From Bacillota bacterium (GTDB lineage: Bacteria > Bacillota > Clostridia > Oscillospirales > Acutalibacteraceae): a stretch of 10,551 nucleotides of DNA. Below, in pieces: positions 1 to 6,418 of this stretch. A program made the translations under genes and the position numbers. How positions within the stretch are numbered: the stretch's first letter is position 1; each line of letters begins with the position of its first letter. The notes beneath the pieces were generated by a model. That model did no database searches. It was not told where the DNA came from and saw only the letters and a list, made by a program, of their open reading frames with translations. The stretch covers positions 1 through 10,551 of the forward strand of contig JAEXDU010000083.1 in the NCBI GenBank assembly GCA_023401495.1, written 5' to 3'.

Positions 1-12
1 TGTTAATCCCAT
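1..12 (-). CDS. feoB: Start of probable feoB (partial, runs off the left edge)
   Basis: Only the first four codons (M-G-L-T) lie in the window. The ATG is at 12-10 on the minus strand, preceded by a strong ribosome binding site GGGAGG at 26-21 with an 8-nt spacer. The gene sits 85 bp downstream of feoA in the same direction. In Clostridia, FeoB, the GTP-driven membrane permease for ferrous iron, usually follows feoA, and many clostridial FeoB proteins begin with MGLT just before the G1 GTP-binding loop. The start signal is seen directly. The identity is inferred from position and four residues, and another small gene cannot be excluded. Confidence 0.6.
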
Positions 13-44
13 TCAAAAATCCTCCCAAAATAGAATCAGCGGAG

Positions 45-83
45 CGGGAAGCCGGCGGTTTTCCATTTCAGCCGAGCTTCCCG
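45..83 (-). other. Intercistronic hairpin between feoA and feoB
   Basis: CGGGAAGC at 45-52 is the exact complement of GCTTCCCG at 76-83. The next inner bases CGGC (53-56) and GCCG (71-74) pair as well, with a single bulged A at 75, giving a 12-bp stem around a 14-nt loop. In the direction of transcription (minus) it lies after the feoA stop and before the putative feoB ribosome binding site. No clear T-run follows it, so an RNA stability or partial attenuation role fits better than full termination. Confidence 0.5.
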
Positions 84-97
84 TTTCCCCGCTTTCA

Positions 98-337
98 TTA
101 CGATACGGAAACGACAATTTTCTCCGATACGTCGGAGCGTAGCGCGATCACCGCGCCGCGGATCAGGTATGCAACCGGATTGCCGGAGGGACTTTTATAG
201 AGAGGCTCGATTTCGGTTCCGCTCACGACCCCGAGGTCAAGCATACGCCTTCTGGTGGTTCCGTCTGATGTCAGCATTGTGACATTTGCTTTACTGCCTA
301 CCGGCAGCTGATCCAGAGTGATCTGGTTTCGATTCAT
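98..337 (-). CDS. feoA: FeoA-family ferrous iron transport protein
   Basis: A 79-residue protein, the usual size for the stand-alone SH3-like FeoA domain (about 75-85 aa). Recognisable family features are the opening 'LDQLPVGSKANV' stretch (residues 8-19), the central 'RRRMLDLGVVSGTEIEPL' block (30-46), where family members have 'R-L-x-d-LG', and the closing beta-strand 'GNPVAYLIRGAVIALR' (52-67). FeoA is a small cytosolic partner of the FeoB permease, thought to bind it and modulate Fe(II) uptake. The start is supported by GGAGG at 350-346 with an 8-nt spacer before ATG at 337. The gene is divergent from the DtxR/MntR-type regulator at 572, a usual arrangement for a metal-controlled feo operon, and is probably co-transcribed with feoB. 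Confidence 0.93.
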   Translation of the reverse strand: MNRNQITLDQLPVGSKANVTMLTSDGTTRRRMLDLGVVSGTEIEPLYKSPSGNPVAYLIRGAVIALRSDVSEKIVVSVS

Positions 338-357
338 GAAAATTTCCTCCTAAAAAC

Positions 358-376
358 AGGCCTTCCAACAAGGCCT
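358..376 (-). promoter_or_regulatory. Terminator-like hairpin in the feoA leader (candidate attenuator)
   Basis: On the minus strand AGGCCTT and AAGGCCT form a perfect 7-bp stem with a 5-nt loop, followed at once by GTTTTT and then the feoA ribosome binding site GGAGG (350-346). There is no minus-strand gene upstream for it to terminate, because the region further up is antisense to the plus-strand regulator. If transcribed, it would therefore act as an attenuator or sequester the translation start. The fold is seen; the function is inferred. Confidence 0.45.
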
Positions 377-380
377 AGTC

Positions 381-409
381 AGCGCAGGGCAAAATTGTTT
401 CCCTGCGCT
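381..409. promoter_or_regulatory. Perfect 9-bp inverted repeat near the feoA promoter (candidate operator)
   Basis: AGCGCAGGG (381-389) and CCCTGCGCT (401-409) are exact complements separated by 11 bp. The repeat lies next to a plausible minus-strand -10 element (TATATT at 415-410), so it would span the start-of-transcription region of feoA. It could be the operator of a local metal-dependent repressor, or an RNA hairpin if transcription starts further upstream. It does not match the classical DtxR consensus as I remember it. Confidence 0.4.
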
Positions 410-439
410 AATATATGATGCCTAAATAAATTGTGTTAC
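410..439 (-). promoter_or_regulatory. Possible feoA promoter
   Basis: On the minus strand GTAACA (439-434, four of six matches to TTGACA) is 18 bp from TATATT (415-410). The stretch is markedly AT-rich compared with its surroundings. A plus-strand TATAAT (443-448) in the same AT-rich block could serve the divergent regulator, but it lacks a convincing -35. The sequence TGCCTAA at 419-425 resembles a half-site of manganese-regulator operators. Support is weak. Confidence 0.3.
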
Positions 440-470
440 GAATATAATGTAATACTGACAGGAATCCGGC

Positions 471-507
471 GATTTTCTCCCCCCGCCTTCGGCGGGGGGA
501 GAAAATC
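471..507. repeat. Perfect 17-bp-arm palindrome with a UUCG-type loop
   Basis: The arms at 471-487 and 491-507 are exact reverse complements, separated by TTC. With the closing C and G this forms a C(UUCG)G tetraloop, an exceptionally stable RNA hairpin. The core is six C's plus GCC against GGC plus six G's, flanked by AT-rich ends. It lies in the divergent region, about 64 bp before the regulator's start codon. On the plus strand it is followed by AACCTTTTTA, so it may attenuate transcription entering the regulator gene. On the minus strand it would insulate feoA from antisense transcription. Confidence 0.8.
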
Positions 508-571
508 AACCTTTTTACGGATTTGTTTCCACCATGAAGTGACCGGAAAATATAGGTAAGGGTTTGATTCT

Positions 572-1072
572 ATGAATAACAGCAGCAATTCAGATTTCAG
601 AACCGTGCGGGGGTACCAGCTGGCGAACCATCAGGATGGCCAGCTGACCCCGGCGCTGGAGGATTACCTGGAGATGGCGTACAGGCTTCATCTGGAAAAT
701 CATTACGCTCGTGTGGGACAGCTTTCTGAACTGCTCCATGTCAAGCCGTCGTCCGCTTCTAAAATGATTTCGAAACTGGCCGCCCTTGGCTACCTGAAAT
801 ACGACCGCTACGAGGTGATTCTGCTCACGGAGCAGGGCCAAACGATGGGCGAATACCTTCTGGCCAGGCACCGGACGATCGAAACCTTTCTAAAGCTGCT
901 GGGCAGCTCGAATCCGCTGGAGGAAACCGAGCTGATCGAGCACACGCTGAGCCCCTCGACCGTTTCGGACATCGACATGCTCAACCGTTTTTTCACTGAT
1001 CACCCTGAGATCCTGCAGCAGTTTACGGAATTTCAGAAAACGGCGGATACACCGCCTGCCCCGGAAAACTGA
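572..1072 (+). CDS. DtxR/MntR-family metal-dependent transcriptional regulator
   Basis: A 166-residue cytosolic repressor with an N-terminal winged helix (residues 25-87: LTPALEDYLE, the recognition-helix segment KPSSASKMISKLAALGYL, the wing YDRYEVILLTEQG) and a dimerisation/metal domain (about 90-141), without the SH3 domain of DtxR/IdeR. Against my recall of B. subtilis MntR, all six metal ligands are present: D31, E34, H100, E120, E123 and H124, matching D8, E11, H77, E99, E102 and H103. Residues 1-24 are an extension relative to MntR. The start is weakly supported (AAGGG some 10 nt before ATG), but later starts would remove ligand D31. It is divergent from feoAB, so it probably represses feo, and perhaps the ECF operon, when Fe(II) or Mn(II) is plentiful. 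Iron versus manganese preference cannot be decided from sequence. Confidence 0.9.
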   Translation: MNNSSNSDFRTVRGYQLANHQDGQLTPALEDYLEMAYRLHLENHYARVGQLSELLHVKPSSASKMISKLAALGYLKYDRYEVILLTEQGQTMGEYLLARHRTIETFLKLLGSSNPLEETELIEHTLSPSTVSDIDMLNRFFTDHPEILQQFTEFQKTADTPPAPEN

Positions 1073-1095
1073 AAACCAGCGCCAAAACGTAAAAT

Positions 1096-1125
1096 GGGCC
1101 TTCCGCCAAAATTGGCGGAAGGCCC
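1096..1125. terminator. Strong hairpin after the regulator gene
   Basis: GGGCCTTCCGCC (1096-1107) pairs exactly with GGCGGAAGGCCC (1114-1125), and two inner A-T pairs extend the stem to 14 bp. It begins 23 bp after the regulator stop codon. No T-run follows on the plus strand. On the minus strand it is followed by ATTTTACGTTTT. It may mark the end of the regulator mRNA as a 3' stabiliser, or back up the terminator at 1249-1287 for minus-strand transcription. Confidence 0.55.
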
Positions 1126-1248
1126 GAAACGTGAAAGCATGTAATATCATTGAGGAAAGCGCCGGGTTCAAAATAATTGGGACATGTATTTCTGATTTGA
1201 TCATTCAAAACCGATGGATTTGAGAGGCAAAATATCATCCCACAAGAC

Positions 1249-1287
1249 AAAAAGGCTCGGAATACAAACTGTATTCCGAGCCTTTTT
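1249..1287. terminator. Bidirectional intrinsic terminator between convergent genes
   Basis: The arms at 1249-1265 and 1271-1287 are perfect 17-bp complements: five A's, then GGCTCGGAATAC, against its complement ending in five T's, with a 5-nt loop. Each strand therefore has a GC-containing stem followed by a T-run. It lies between the convergent regulator gene (stop at 1072) and the last gene of the ECF/ABC operon (stop at 1344), and ends both transcripts. Confidence 0.9.
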
Positions 1288-1343
1288 CAGCGCCTTATGG
1301 TGCCATTTCATTGGATGCAAGGTCTGAGTTTTCCCAAACTGAT

Positions 1344-3056
1344 CTAAGCCTGCTTTGTCTGCAGCTGCACCATATGGCGGTAGATGCCGTTCCTTTCCAG
1401 CAGCTCCGCCGGTGTCCCCTGCTCGGCCACCGTTCCTTCGGAAAGGACGACAATCTTATCCGCTCCGGCCACTGTGCGCATTCTGTGCGCGATCACCAGC
1501 ACGGTCTTGTTCCTTACTAGTTCGGAAATCGCGGACTGAATCAGCGTTTCGTTCTCCACATCCAGAGAAGCCGTCGCTTCATCGAGCAGTACGATCGGGG
1601 CGTCTTTGAGCAGTGCCCGAGCGATCGAGATTCTTTGGCGTTCGCCGCCGGAAAGCGCCGTGCCGTTTTCGCCGATCATCGTCTGGTAGCCTTTCGGCAT
1701 CTGCGACACGAACTCTTCGCAACGGGCCGCTTTTGCCGCCGCGATAACCTCCGCATCGGTGGCGTTGCGCCGTCCAATGCGGATATTCTCCATCACCGTG
1801 TTGTTGAACAGGGTGACATCCTGAAATACGATGGCATACATGGAAAGAAGCGTTTCGGGGTCGACCTGTGAGACATCCTTCCCGCCGAGCGTGATTTTGC
1901 CCTGGCTGGCATCCCAAAAACGGGCCGCAAGGCGCGACACCGTGGTCTTTCCTCCGCCGGAGGGGCCGACCAGCGCGGTCACTTCTCCCTGCTTTGCGGT
2001 AAAGGAAACATCTTTGAGCACATCCTCTTCCCCATTGTAGGCAAACGCAACATGATCGAAGGTGATGTCGCATCCGTCGGGGTGGAATTCCGAAGAACCG
2101 GACTGCACCGGATGATCCAGAATTTCATTCATACGGGCCACGTGCGTGCGCGTGGCAAGAACCGCCGCAAAATTCTGCAGCGCCGCCTGGAAGGGATCGT
2201 ACAGCCGGGATGCTACCAGCAGGAACATGAAGAAGGTCAGCACGTCGAGCGTGCCGTCCACAAGAAGGACGGAGCCGGTCAGCGCGACGGTTGCAATACC
2301 GATCTTCAGCACCAGCTGTGCCGTCACGACGAACACCGCTGTGCCGAGCTCGGAAACAATGGCGCGCTTTTCTACCGCCTTGATCTTTTTGTCCAGGCCT
2401 TTCAGGTAATCCTGCTCCGCGTTATTCGATTTCAAATCGCGCACCGATTCCAGGCACTCCTGAATTCCGTCCGCGCAGGCCATTTTGGCGTCCATCTGCT
2501 TCTGGCTCAGCGCATCCTGCACCCTGACCGAAAGGGCGACAATCAGGAACGAAACAGGGATCACCCACAGGGAAGCCAGCGCCATGCGCCAGTCAAACGC
2601 AAACAGGCTGAGAGAAACCACAAGGGTGGAAACGATCGACCCGAACAGCACGGGGATGTAATGCGAGAACGAGGTTTCCAGATAGGCGCAGTCCGCCATG
2701 ATGGTGCTGGTCAAATCGGCCAAGTCTTTCTTGCCGAAAAAGGAGAGCGGAATCTTACGCAGCTTTTCCGCCAGAGAAATGCGGCGCACGCCGCTTTCCG
2801 TATAGGTGGCAAAAAAGGTCGCGTTGTACTGAAAATAGGTGGTGACAAAGATCAGCGCAAGGCAGACCAGGACCCCGACCAAATAAAAAGTGCCGTTCGG
2901 GGCGGTGCCGGTAAGCAGATCGCGAACCAGATAATACAGCAGGCCAACCGGGAACATCAGCGCCAGGTCACGGAACACGCAGGCCACGCTGCCTTTGATC
3001 AAATCTTTCGCGCCCTGTTCCGACAGCGCAAAGGCTCTTTGAATTTTTTTCAGCAT
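1344..3056 (-). CDS. ABC transporter half-subunit (exporter fold, TMD-NBD), second of a pair
   Basis: A 570-residue half transporter: an N-terminal membrane domain (about 1-310, with hydrophobic stretches near 31-45, 57-75, 135-175, 240-265 and 270-285) and a C-terminal ATPase. Walker A GPSGGGKTT is at 364-372, Q-loop Q412, signature LSGGERQR at 468-475, Walker B IVLLDE at 488-493 with catalytic E493, and H-loop H524, so the nucleotide-binding elements are intact. The start at ATG 3056 is preferred over an upstream in-frame start because AAAGGAGG lies 7 nt before it. It overlaps the previous gene by 7 nt (ATGCTGA), implying translational coupling and a heterodimer. Although the fold is exporter-type, paired half transporters of this kind (YbtP/YbtQ, IrtA/IrtB) can import metal-siderophore complexes. 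Import is inferred from context. Confidence 0.9.
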   Translation of the reverse strand: MLKKIQRAFALSEQGAKDLIKGSVACVFRDLALMFPVGLLYYLVRDLLTGTAPNGTFYLVGVLVCLALIFVTTYFQYNATFFATYTESGVRRISLAEKLRKIPLSFFGKKDLADLTSTIMADCAYLETSFSHYIPVLFGSIVSTLVVSLSLFAFDWRMALASLWVIPVSFLIVALSVRVQDALSQKQMDAKMACADGIQECLESVRDLKSNNAEQDYLKGLDKKIKAVEKRAIVSELGTAVFVVTAQLVLKIGIATVALTGSVLLVDGTLDVLTFFMFLLVASRLYDPFQAALQNFAAVLATRTHVARMNEILDHPVQSGSSEFHPDGCDITFDHVAFAYNGEEDVLKDVSFTAKQGEVTALVGPSGGGKTTVSRLAARFWDASQGKITLGGKDVSQVDPETLLSMYAIVFQDVTLFNNTVMENIRIGRRNATDAEVIAAAKAARCEEFVSQMPKGYQTMIGENGTALSGGERQRISIARALLKDAPIVLLDEATASLDVENETLIQSAISELVRNKTVLVIAHRMRTVAGADKIVVLSEGTVAEQGTPAELLERNGIYRHMVQLQTKQA

Positions 3057-4831
3057 GATACAGCCTCCTTTCCAACCTTCCATTTGACGGAGGTCTGGTA
3101 GTTGTTCCACATTTCCGTATATAGGCCGCCCTCGGCCAAAAGCTGCTGATGCGTGCCGTTCTGGAGGATCTTCCCGTCCTTCAAAACGAAAATTTCATCC
3201 GCATCCACCACCGTGGTCAGGCGGTGGGCGATCATAATCACTGTTTTTTCCTTAGAAAGCTCGGCAAACGCAGCCTGTACACGGCTTTCGTTGTCCGGGT
3301 CGGCAAATGCGGTCGCCTCGTCCAGAATCACAACCGGCGAGTTTTTCAGCATCACGCGCGCAATGGCGATCCGCTGCTGCTCGCCGCCGGAGAGAAACAC
3401 GCCCTTGGTACCGACGACCGTGTCGAGCCCATCGGGCATTTTTTCAATGATATCCATGCACTGCGCCGCTTTCAGCGCTTTCATGACTTCTTCCCTAGAG
3501 GCGTCCGGCTTTGCAAGGCGGACGTTATCAAGGATGGATGCCTTCAGAAGCCGGCTGTCCTGAAAGACAAAGGACACCGTTTTCATCAGCTCTGCCTTCG
3601 GGACTTCGCGGATATCGGCCCCACCGATGCGGATGCTGCCCTCGTTTACGTCAAAGAACCGCGCGATCAAAGCCGCAAGGGTCGATTTGCCGCCGCCGGA
3701 CGGGCCGACCAGCGCAACGGTTTTCCCCTGCTCGATTTTCATGGTGACGCCATCCACCGCCTGATGCGTTCCGTCATAGCTGAAGCGCACATTCTGAAGC
3801 TCCACAGAAGCATTCTTCGGGTGAACCGGATGCTCCGTTTCCTCTTTCAGCGGCTGAATGTCCAAAACGCTGTCGATGCGCTCCAGCGCGTCCTTGACGA
3901 TCATCGCGTTTTCACTGGAAAACATGATCTTTGTCAGCGTGATGGAAATGACCGGAGTGATGATGATATAGAAAATCAGGTTGATCAAAAATGCATTGGT
4001 CACGCCGCCCTGCGTAAAGTACAGGCCCGCGCCGATCAAAAAGGCAAACACGCCGTTGATCGCCGTGGTGTACCCCATCATCGGCAGGCGAAGCTGCTTT
4101 GTGTAAGAGATGACCCATTTGCCGTAATTGTCGATTGCGGCCTTGAAGCGCTTGAACGAAAACACCGTTTGTCCAAAGGTTTTCACCACCGGGACTCCGC
4201 GCACATATTCCACCGCTTCATTGGACATATCGTCCAGCGCGTTCTGGTATTCCTTCATCTTCTGCTGCATCTTTTCTCCGGTCATTTTGATCATGATCAG
4301 GAAAGCGAGGATGACCGGAACAATGCTCAGCAGCCCAAGCCGCCAGTCAAAGAAGAAGAGAAGCCCCAGCAGGCCGATCGGCGTGGCAATGGCCCCCGCC
4401 TTGTCCGGCAGCTGATGCGCCAGATATGTTTCGGTGGCGGCGCTGGATTCGTTGATGATCTTTCTCATTTTGCCGCTGCCGAAGCCGTCCATAAACCCGA
4501 GCGGCAGCGTAACGATATGGTGCATGGCCTTACTGCGGATATTGGCCGCGATGCGAAACGCGGCAATGTGCGAGCACATCAGTGCGCCGACATACACAAA
4601 CAGCGACAGCGCCGCGAACAGCACTGCCATCCACCCGCTGTGCGCAAGGTTTTGCGCTGATGAAAAGTTCGGGGCGACATCCAGCACCTCTTTGATGATC
4701 ATCCAGATGTACACAAACGGCACCAGAGCCATCAGTGCGCTGACCGCAGATAAAATCCATGACGCGATTGTCAGGTACCGGAACCTGCCCGCATACACAA
4801 ACAGTCGCGATATGCTTGATTGTTGTTTCAA
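3050..4831 (-). CDS. ABC transporter half-subunit (exporter fold, TMD-NBD), first of a pair
   Basis: A 593-residue membrane-ATPase fusion. The membrane domain spans about residues 15-310, with hydrophobic stretches near 20-47, 66-85, 150-182 and 257-300. The ATPase follows: Walker A GPSGGGKST at 376-384, Q-loop Q424, signature LSGGEQQR at 480-487, Walker B VVILDE at 500-505, and H-loop H536. The D-loop reads AFADPDNE rather than the usual SALD type. I recall this variant from siderophore-import half transporters of the YbtP/IrtA group, which is suggestive only. The start is assigned to TTG at 4831, because AAGGAGG (4846-4840) lies 8 nt before it and overlaps the TAA stop of the preceding ATPase gene. 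Upstream in-frame ATG starts lack such a site and would overlap that gene. It probably pairs with the next gene as a heterodimer. Confidence 0.9.
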   Translation of the reverse strand: MKQQSSISRLFVYAGRFRYLTIASWILSAVSALMALVPFVYIWMIIKEVLDVAPNFSSAQNLAHSGWMAVLFAALSLFVYVGALMCSHIAAFRIAANIRSKAMHHIVTLPLGFMDGFGSGKMRKIINESSAATETYLAHQLPDKAGAIATPIGLLGLLFFFDWRLGLLSIVPVILAFLIMIKMTGEKMQQKMKEYQNALDDMSNEAVEYVRGVPVVKTFGQTVFSFKRFKAAIDNYGKWVISYTKQLRLPMMGYTTAINGVFAFLIGAGLYFTQGGVTNAFLINLIFYIIITPVISITLTKIMFSSENAMIVKDALERIDSVLDIQPLKEETEHPVHPKNASVELQNVRFSYDGTHQAVDGVTMKIEQGKTVALVGPSGGGKSTLAALIARFFDVNEGSIRIGGADIREVPKAELMKTVSFVFQDSRLLKASILDNVRLAKPDASREEVMKALKAAQCMDIIEKMPDGLDTVVGTKGVFLSGGEQQRIAIARVMLKNSPVVILDEATAFADPDNESRVQAAFAELSKEKTVIMIAHRLTTVVDADEIFVLKDGKILQNGTHQQLLAEGGLYTEMWNNYQTSVKWKVGKEAVSC

Positions 4832-4844
4832 ATTGCTTACCTCC

Positions 4845-6323
4845 TTATATACTCTGCCTGACAGAACAGGAAAAGAAATCGCGCAGCCGGTTTCGGCCCT
4901 CGGCATCCATAGGATACTGAGCCTCTACACGGCCCCGCTCAATATGAACCACATAGGAGCAGCAGGTCAGAATAAACTGTGGGTCGTGCGAAACGACAAA
5001 CAGCGTTTTCCCCGCGTTCCTAAGCTCATCGATGTGATTTGCAACCTCTTTCATGTGGCGCAGGTCCAGCCCGCTGGTCGGCTCGTCGAACAGGATGTAC
5101 TCCCGCTGCGACGCGACCGCGCAGGCAATCGCGACCCGCTGCTTCTGACCGCCCGAAAGAGCCATCGGGTGAATATCGCGCAGCGCGAGCAGATCGAGCG
5201 CCGAAAGAATCTGCTCAGCCCGCTCCCGGTCCTCCTCCTGCATGCTGAGCAGGACCTCGTCCAGCACGCTTTCGCAGAACAGCTGATGGTTGACATCCTG
5301 CATCACCATATAGCAATGCTTCAGCCGCTTCCCGCGCCGAAGGTGCTGTCCGCCGTCCTGAATCGCCCCGCAGCACCGCTTTTCAAGCCCGCACAGGCAC
5401 CGGGAAAAGGTGGTCTTCCCCGCGCCGTTATGGCCGATCACGGCGATGCAGCCGCCTTTGGGCACAGAAAGCTGTTCTATGTTCAAAAATGGCTTTCGCC
5501 CCTCATAGGCAAAGGCCAGATCGCGGATGCAGACCGTCTGCCCGTCGTTCGCCGCCTTTGTTCGGCGTTCCGCAAGGCCCTCCAGCGTAAGGGGCCTGAG
5601 CCCCAGCTCCGCCAGATCGCCGCTGCTGAGCGCGTTCAGCTCGCCGCGGCTCAAAACGCGGTCGATCCTGCCGTCTTTCAGATAAACCGCTCTGTCCACA
5701 AGCTCGCGAAGATAGTACAGCCGATGTTCGGCGATGATAACGGTCTTCCCCGCATCCTTCCACATCTGAAGAATCCGCCGCAGATCGTGGATAGCAAACA
5801 CGTCCAGATTCGAGGAAGGCTCATCCAGCACGATCACCTCCGGCGAGCTGACGGACACCGACGCGCAGGCGATCTTCTGCTTTTCGCCGCCCGACAGCTC
5901 GAAGATGCTTTTGCACATCAGCTTTTGAATGCCGAAGCTCTGCACGGTCCGGTCAATGCGCCGCTCGATCTCATCCTCTGGCATGCCCATGTTTTCACAG
6001 GCAAAAGCCAGCTCGCTTTTGGTATCCACATTAAAAAACTGCGAACGCGGATTCTGAAAGACAGAACCAACCTTTCGGGCCGTTTCATACAGTGGCTGGT
6101 CTTCCACCGATTCCCCGTCAATGCGGACGCTGCCGCTCAACTGACCCGCGTAGAAGTTCGGAATCAGGCCGTTGATCAGCCTTGTCAGCGTGCTTTTGCC
6201 ACAGCCGGATTCCCCGCAAAGCAAAATCATCTCGCCGTCGGCAATCTTCAGCGAGACGTCTTTGACGCTGCTGGCGCAATCGGCATTTTCATACTGAAAC
6301 GAAACATTCTTTAATTCAATCAT
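4845..6323 (-). CDS. ECF transporter ATPase, two fused ABC domains (EcfA-EcfA' type)
   Basis: A 492-residue cytosolic protein with two complete ABC ATPase domains and no membrane segment. Domain 1 (about 1-225): Walker A GESGCGKST at 37-45, Q90, signature LSGGEKQ at 143-149, Walker B VIVLDE at 163-168, and H200 in IIAEHR. Domain 2 (about 262-480): Walker A GHNGAGKTT at 297-305, Q342, signature LSGGQKQR at 389-396, Walker B YILFDE at 409-414, and H446. ECF transporters normally use two ATPases; here both are in one chain, as in many group II modules of Bacillota. It should power uptake with EcfT and the S-component encoded just upstream. The start at 6323 has only a weak GGGGATGG before it. 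A 95-bp gap with a hairpin separates it from ecfT. Confidence 0.92.
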   Translation of the reverse strand: MIELKNVSFQYENADCASSVKDVSLKIADGEMILLCGESGCGKSTLTRLINGLIPNFYAGQLSGSVRIDGESVEDQPLYETARKVGSVFQNPRSQFFNVDTKSELAFACENMGMPEDEIERRIDRTVQSFGIQKLMCKSIFELSGGEKQKIACASVSVSSPEVIVLDEPSSNLDVFAIHDLRRILQMWKDAGKTVIIAEHRLYYLRELVDRAVYLKDGRIDRVLSRGELNALSSGDLAELGLRPLTLEGLAERRTKAANDGQTVCIRDLAFAYEGRKPFLNIEQLSVPKGGCIAVIGHNGAGKTTFSRCLCGLEKRCCGAIQDGGQHLRRGKRLKHCYMVMQDVNHQLFCESVLDEVLLSMQEEDRERAEQILSALDLLALRDIHPMALSGGQKQRVAIACAVASQREYILFDEPTSGLDLRHMKEVANHIDELRNAGKTLFVVSHDPQFILTCCSYVVHIERGRVEAQYPMDAEGRNRLRDFFSCSVRQSI

Positions 6324-6368
6324 TGTCCATCCCCATCGTGCCGTTTCTCTTTAAAGTGCGGTTGAATT

Positions 6369-6392
6369 TTGCTCCCGCCTCCGGCGGGGCAA
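6369..6392 (-). other. Intercistronic GC-rich hairpin between ecfT and the ECF ATPase gene
   Basis: TTGC-T-CCCGCC (6369-6379) pairs with GGCGGGGCAA (6383-6392) around a 3-nt loop with one bulged T, a 10-bp stem. No T-run follows in the direction of transcription. This is the only junction in the five-gene operon with substantial non-coding space. The core (CCCGCC-TCC-GGCGGG) closely resembles that of the palindrome at 471-507. Confidence 0.5.
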
Positions 6393-6418
6393 GATTGCTG
6401 TTTCATGCAAAAATCATT

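Noticed and set aside
419..425. TGCCTAA as half of a MntR/DtxR operator
   Set aside because: No second half-site in correct register was found, so it is mentioned only as a weak hint and not called as an operator.
3057..3110. Longer N-terminus for the second half ABC transporter (start at 3110)
   Set aside because: The start at 3056 has an excellent AAAGGAGG site and a translational-coupling overlap. The extra 18 residues are the antiphase read of the preceding gene's end.
2052..6314. Three long plus-strand open frames (2052-3101, 3149-4660, 4434-6314; up to 626 codons)
   Set aside because: They lie antisense to the ABC and ECF genes, have low-complexity, Arg/Gln/His-rich products without family motifs, and lack ribosome binding sites. 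They are mirror frames of GC-rich codons.
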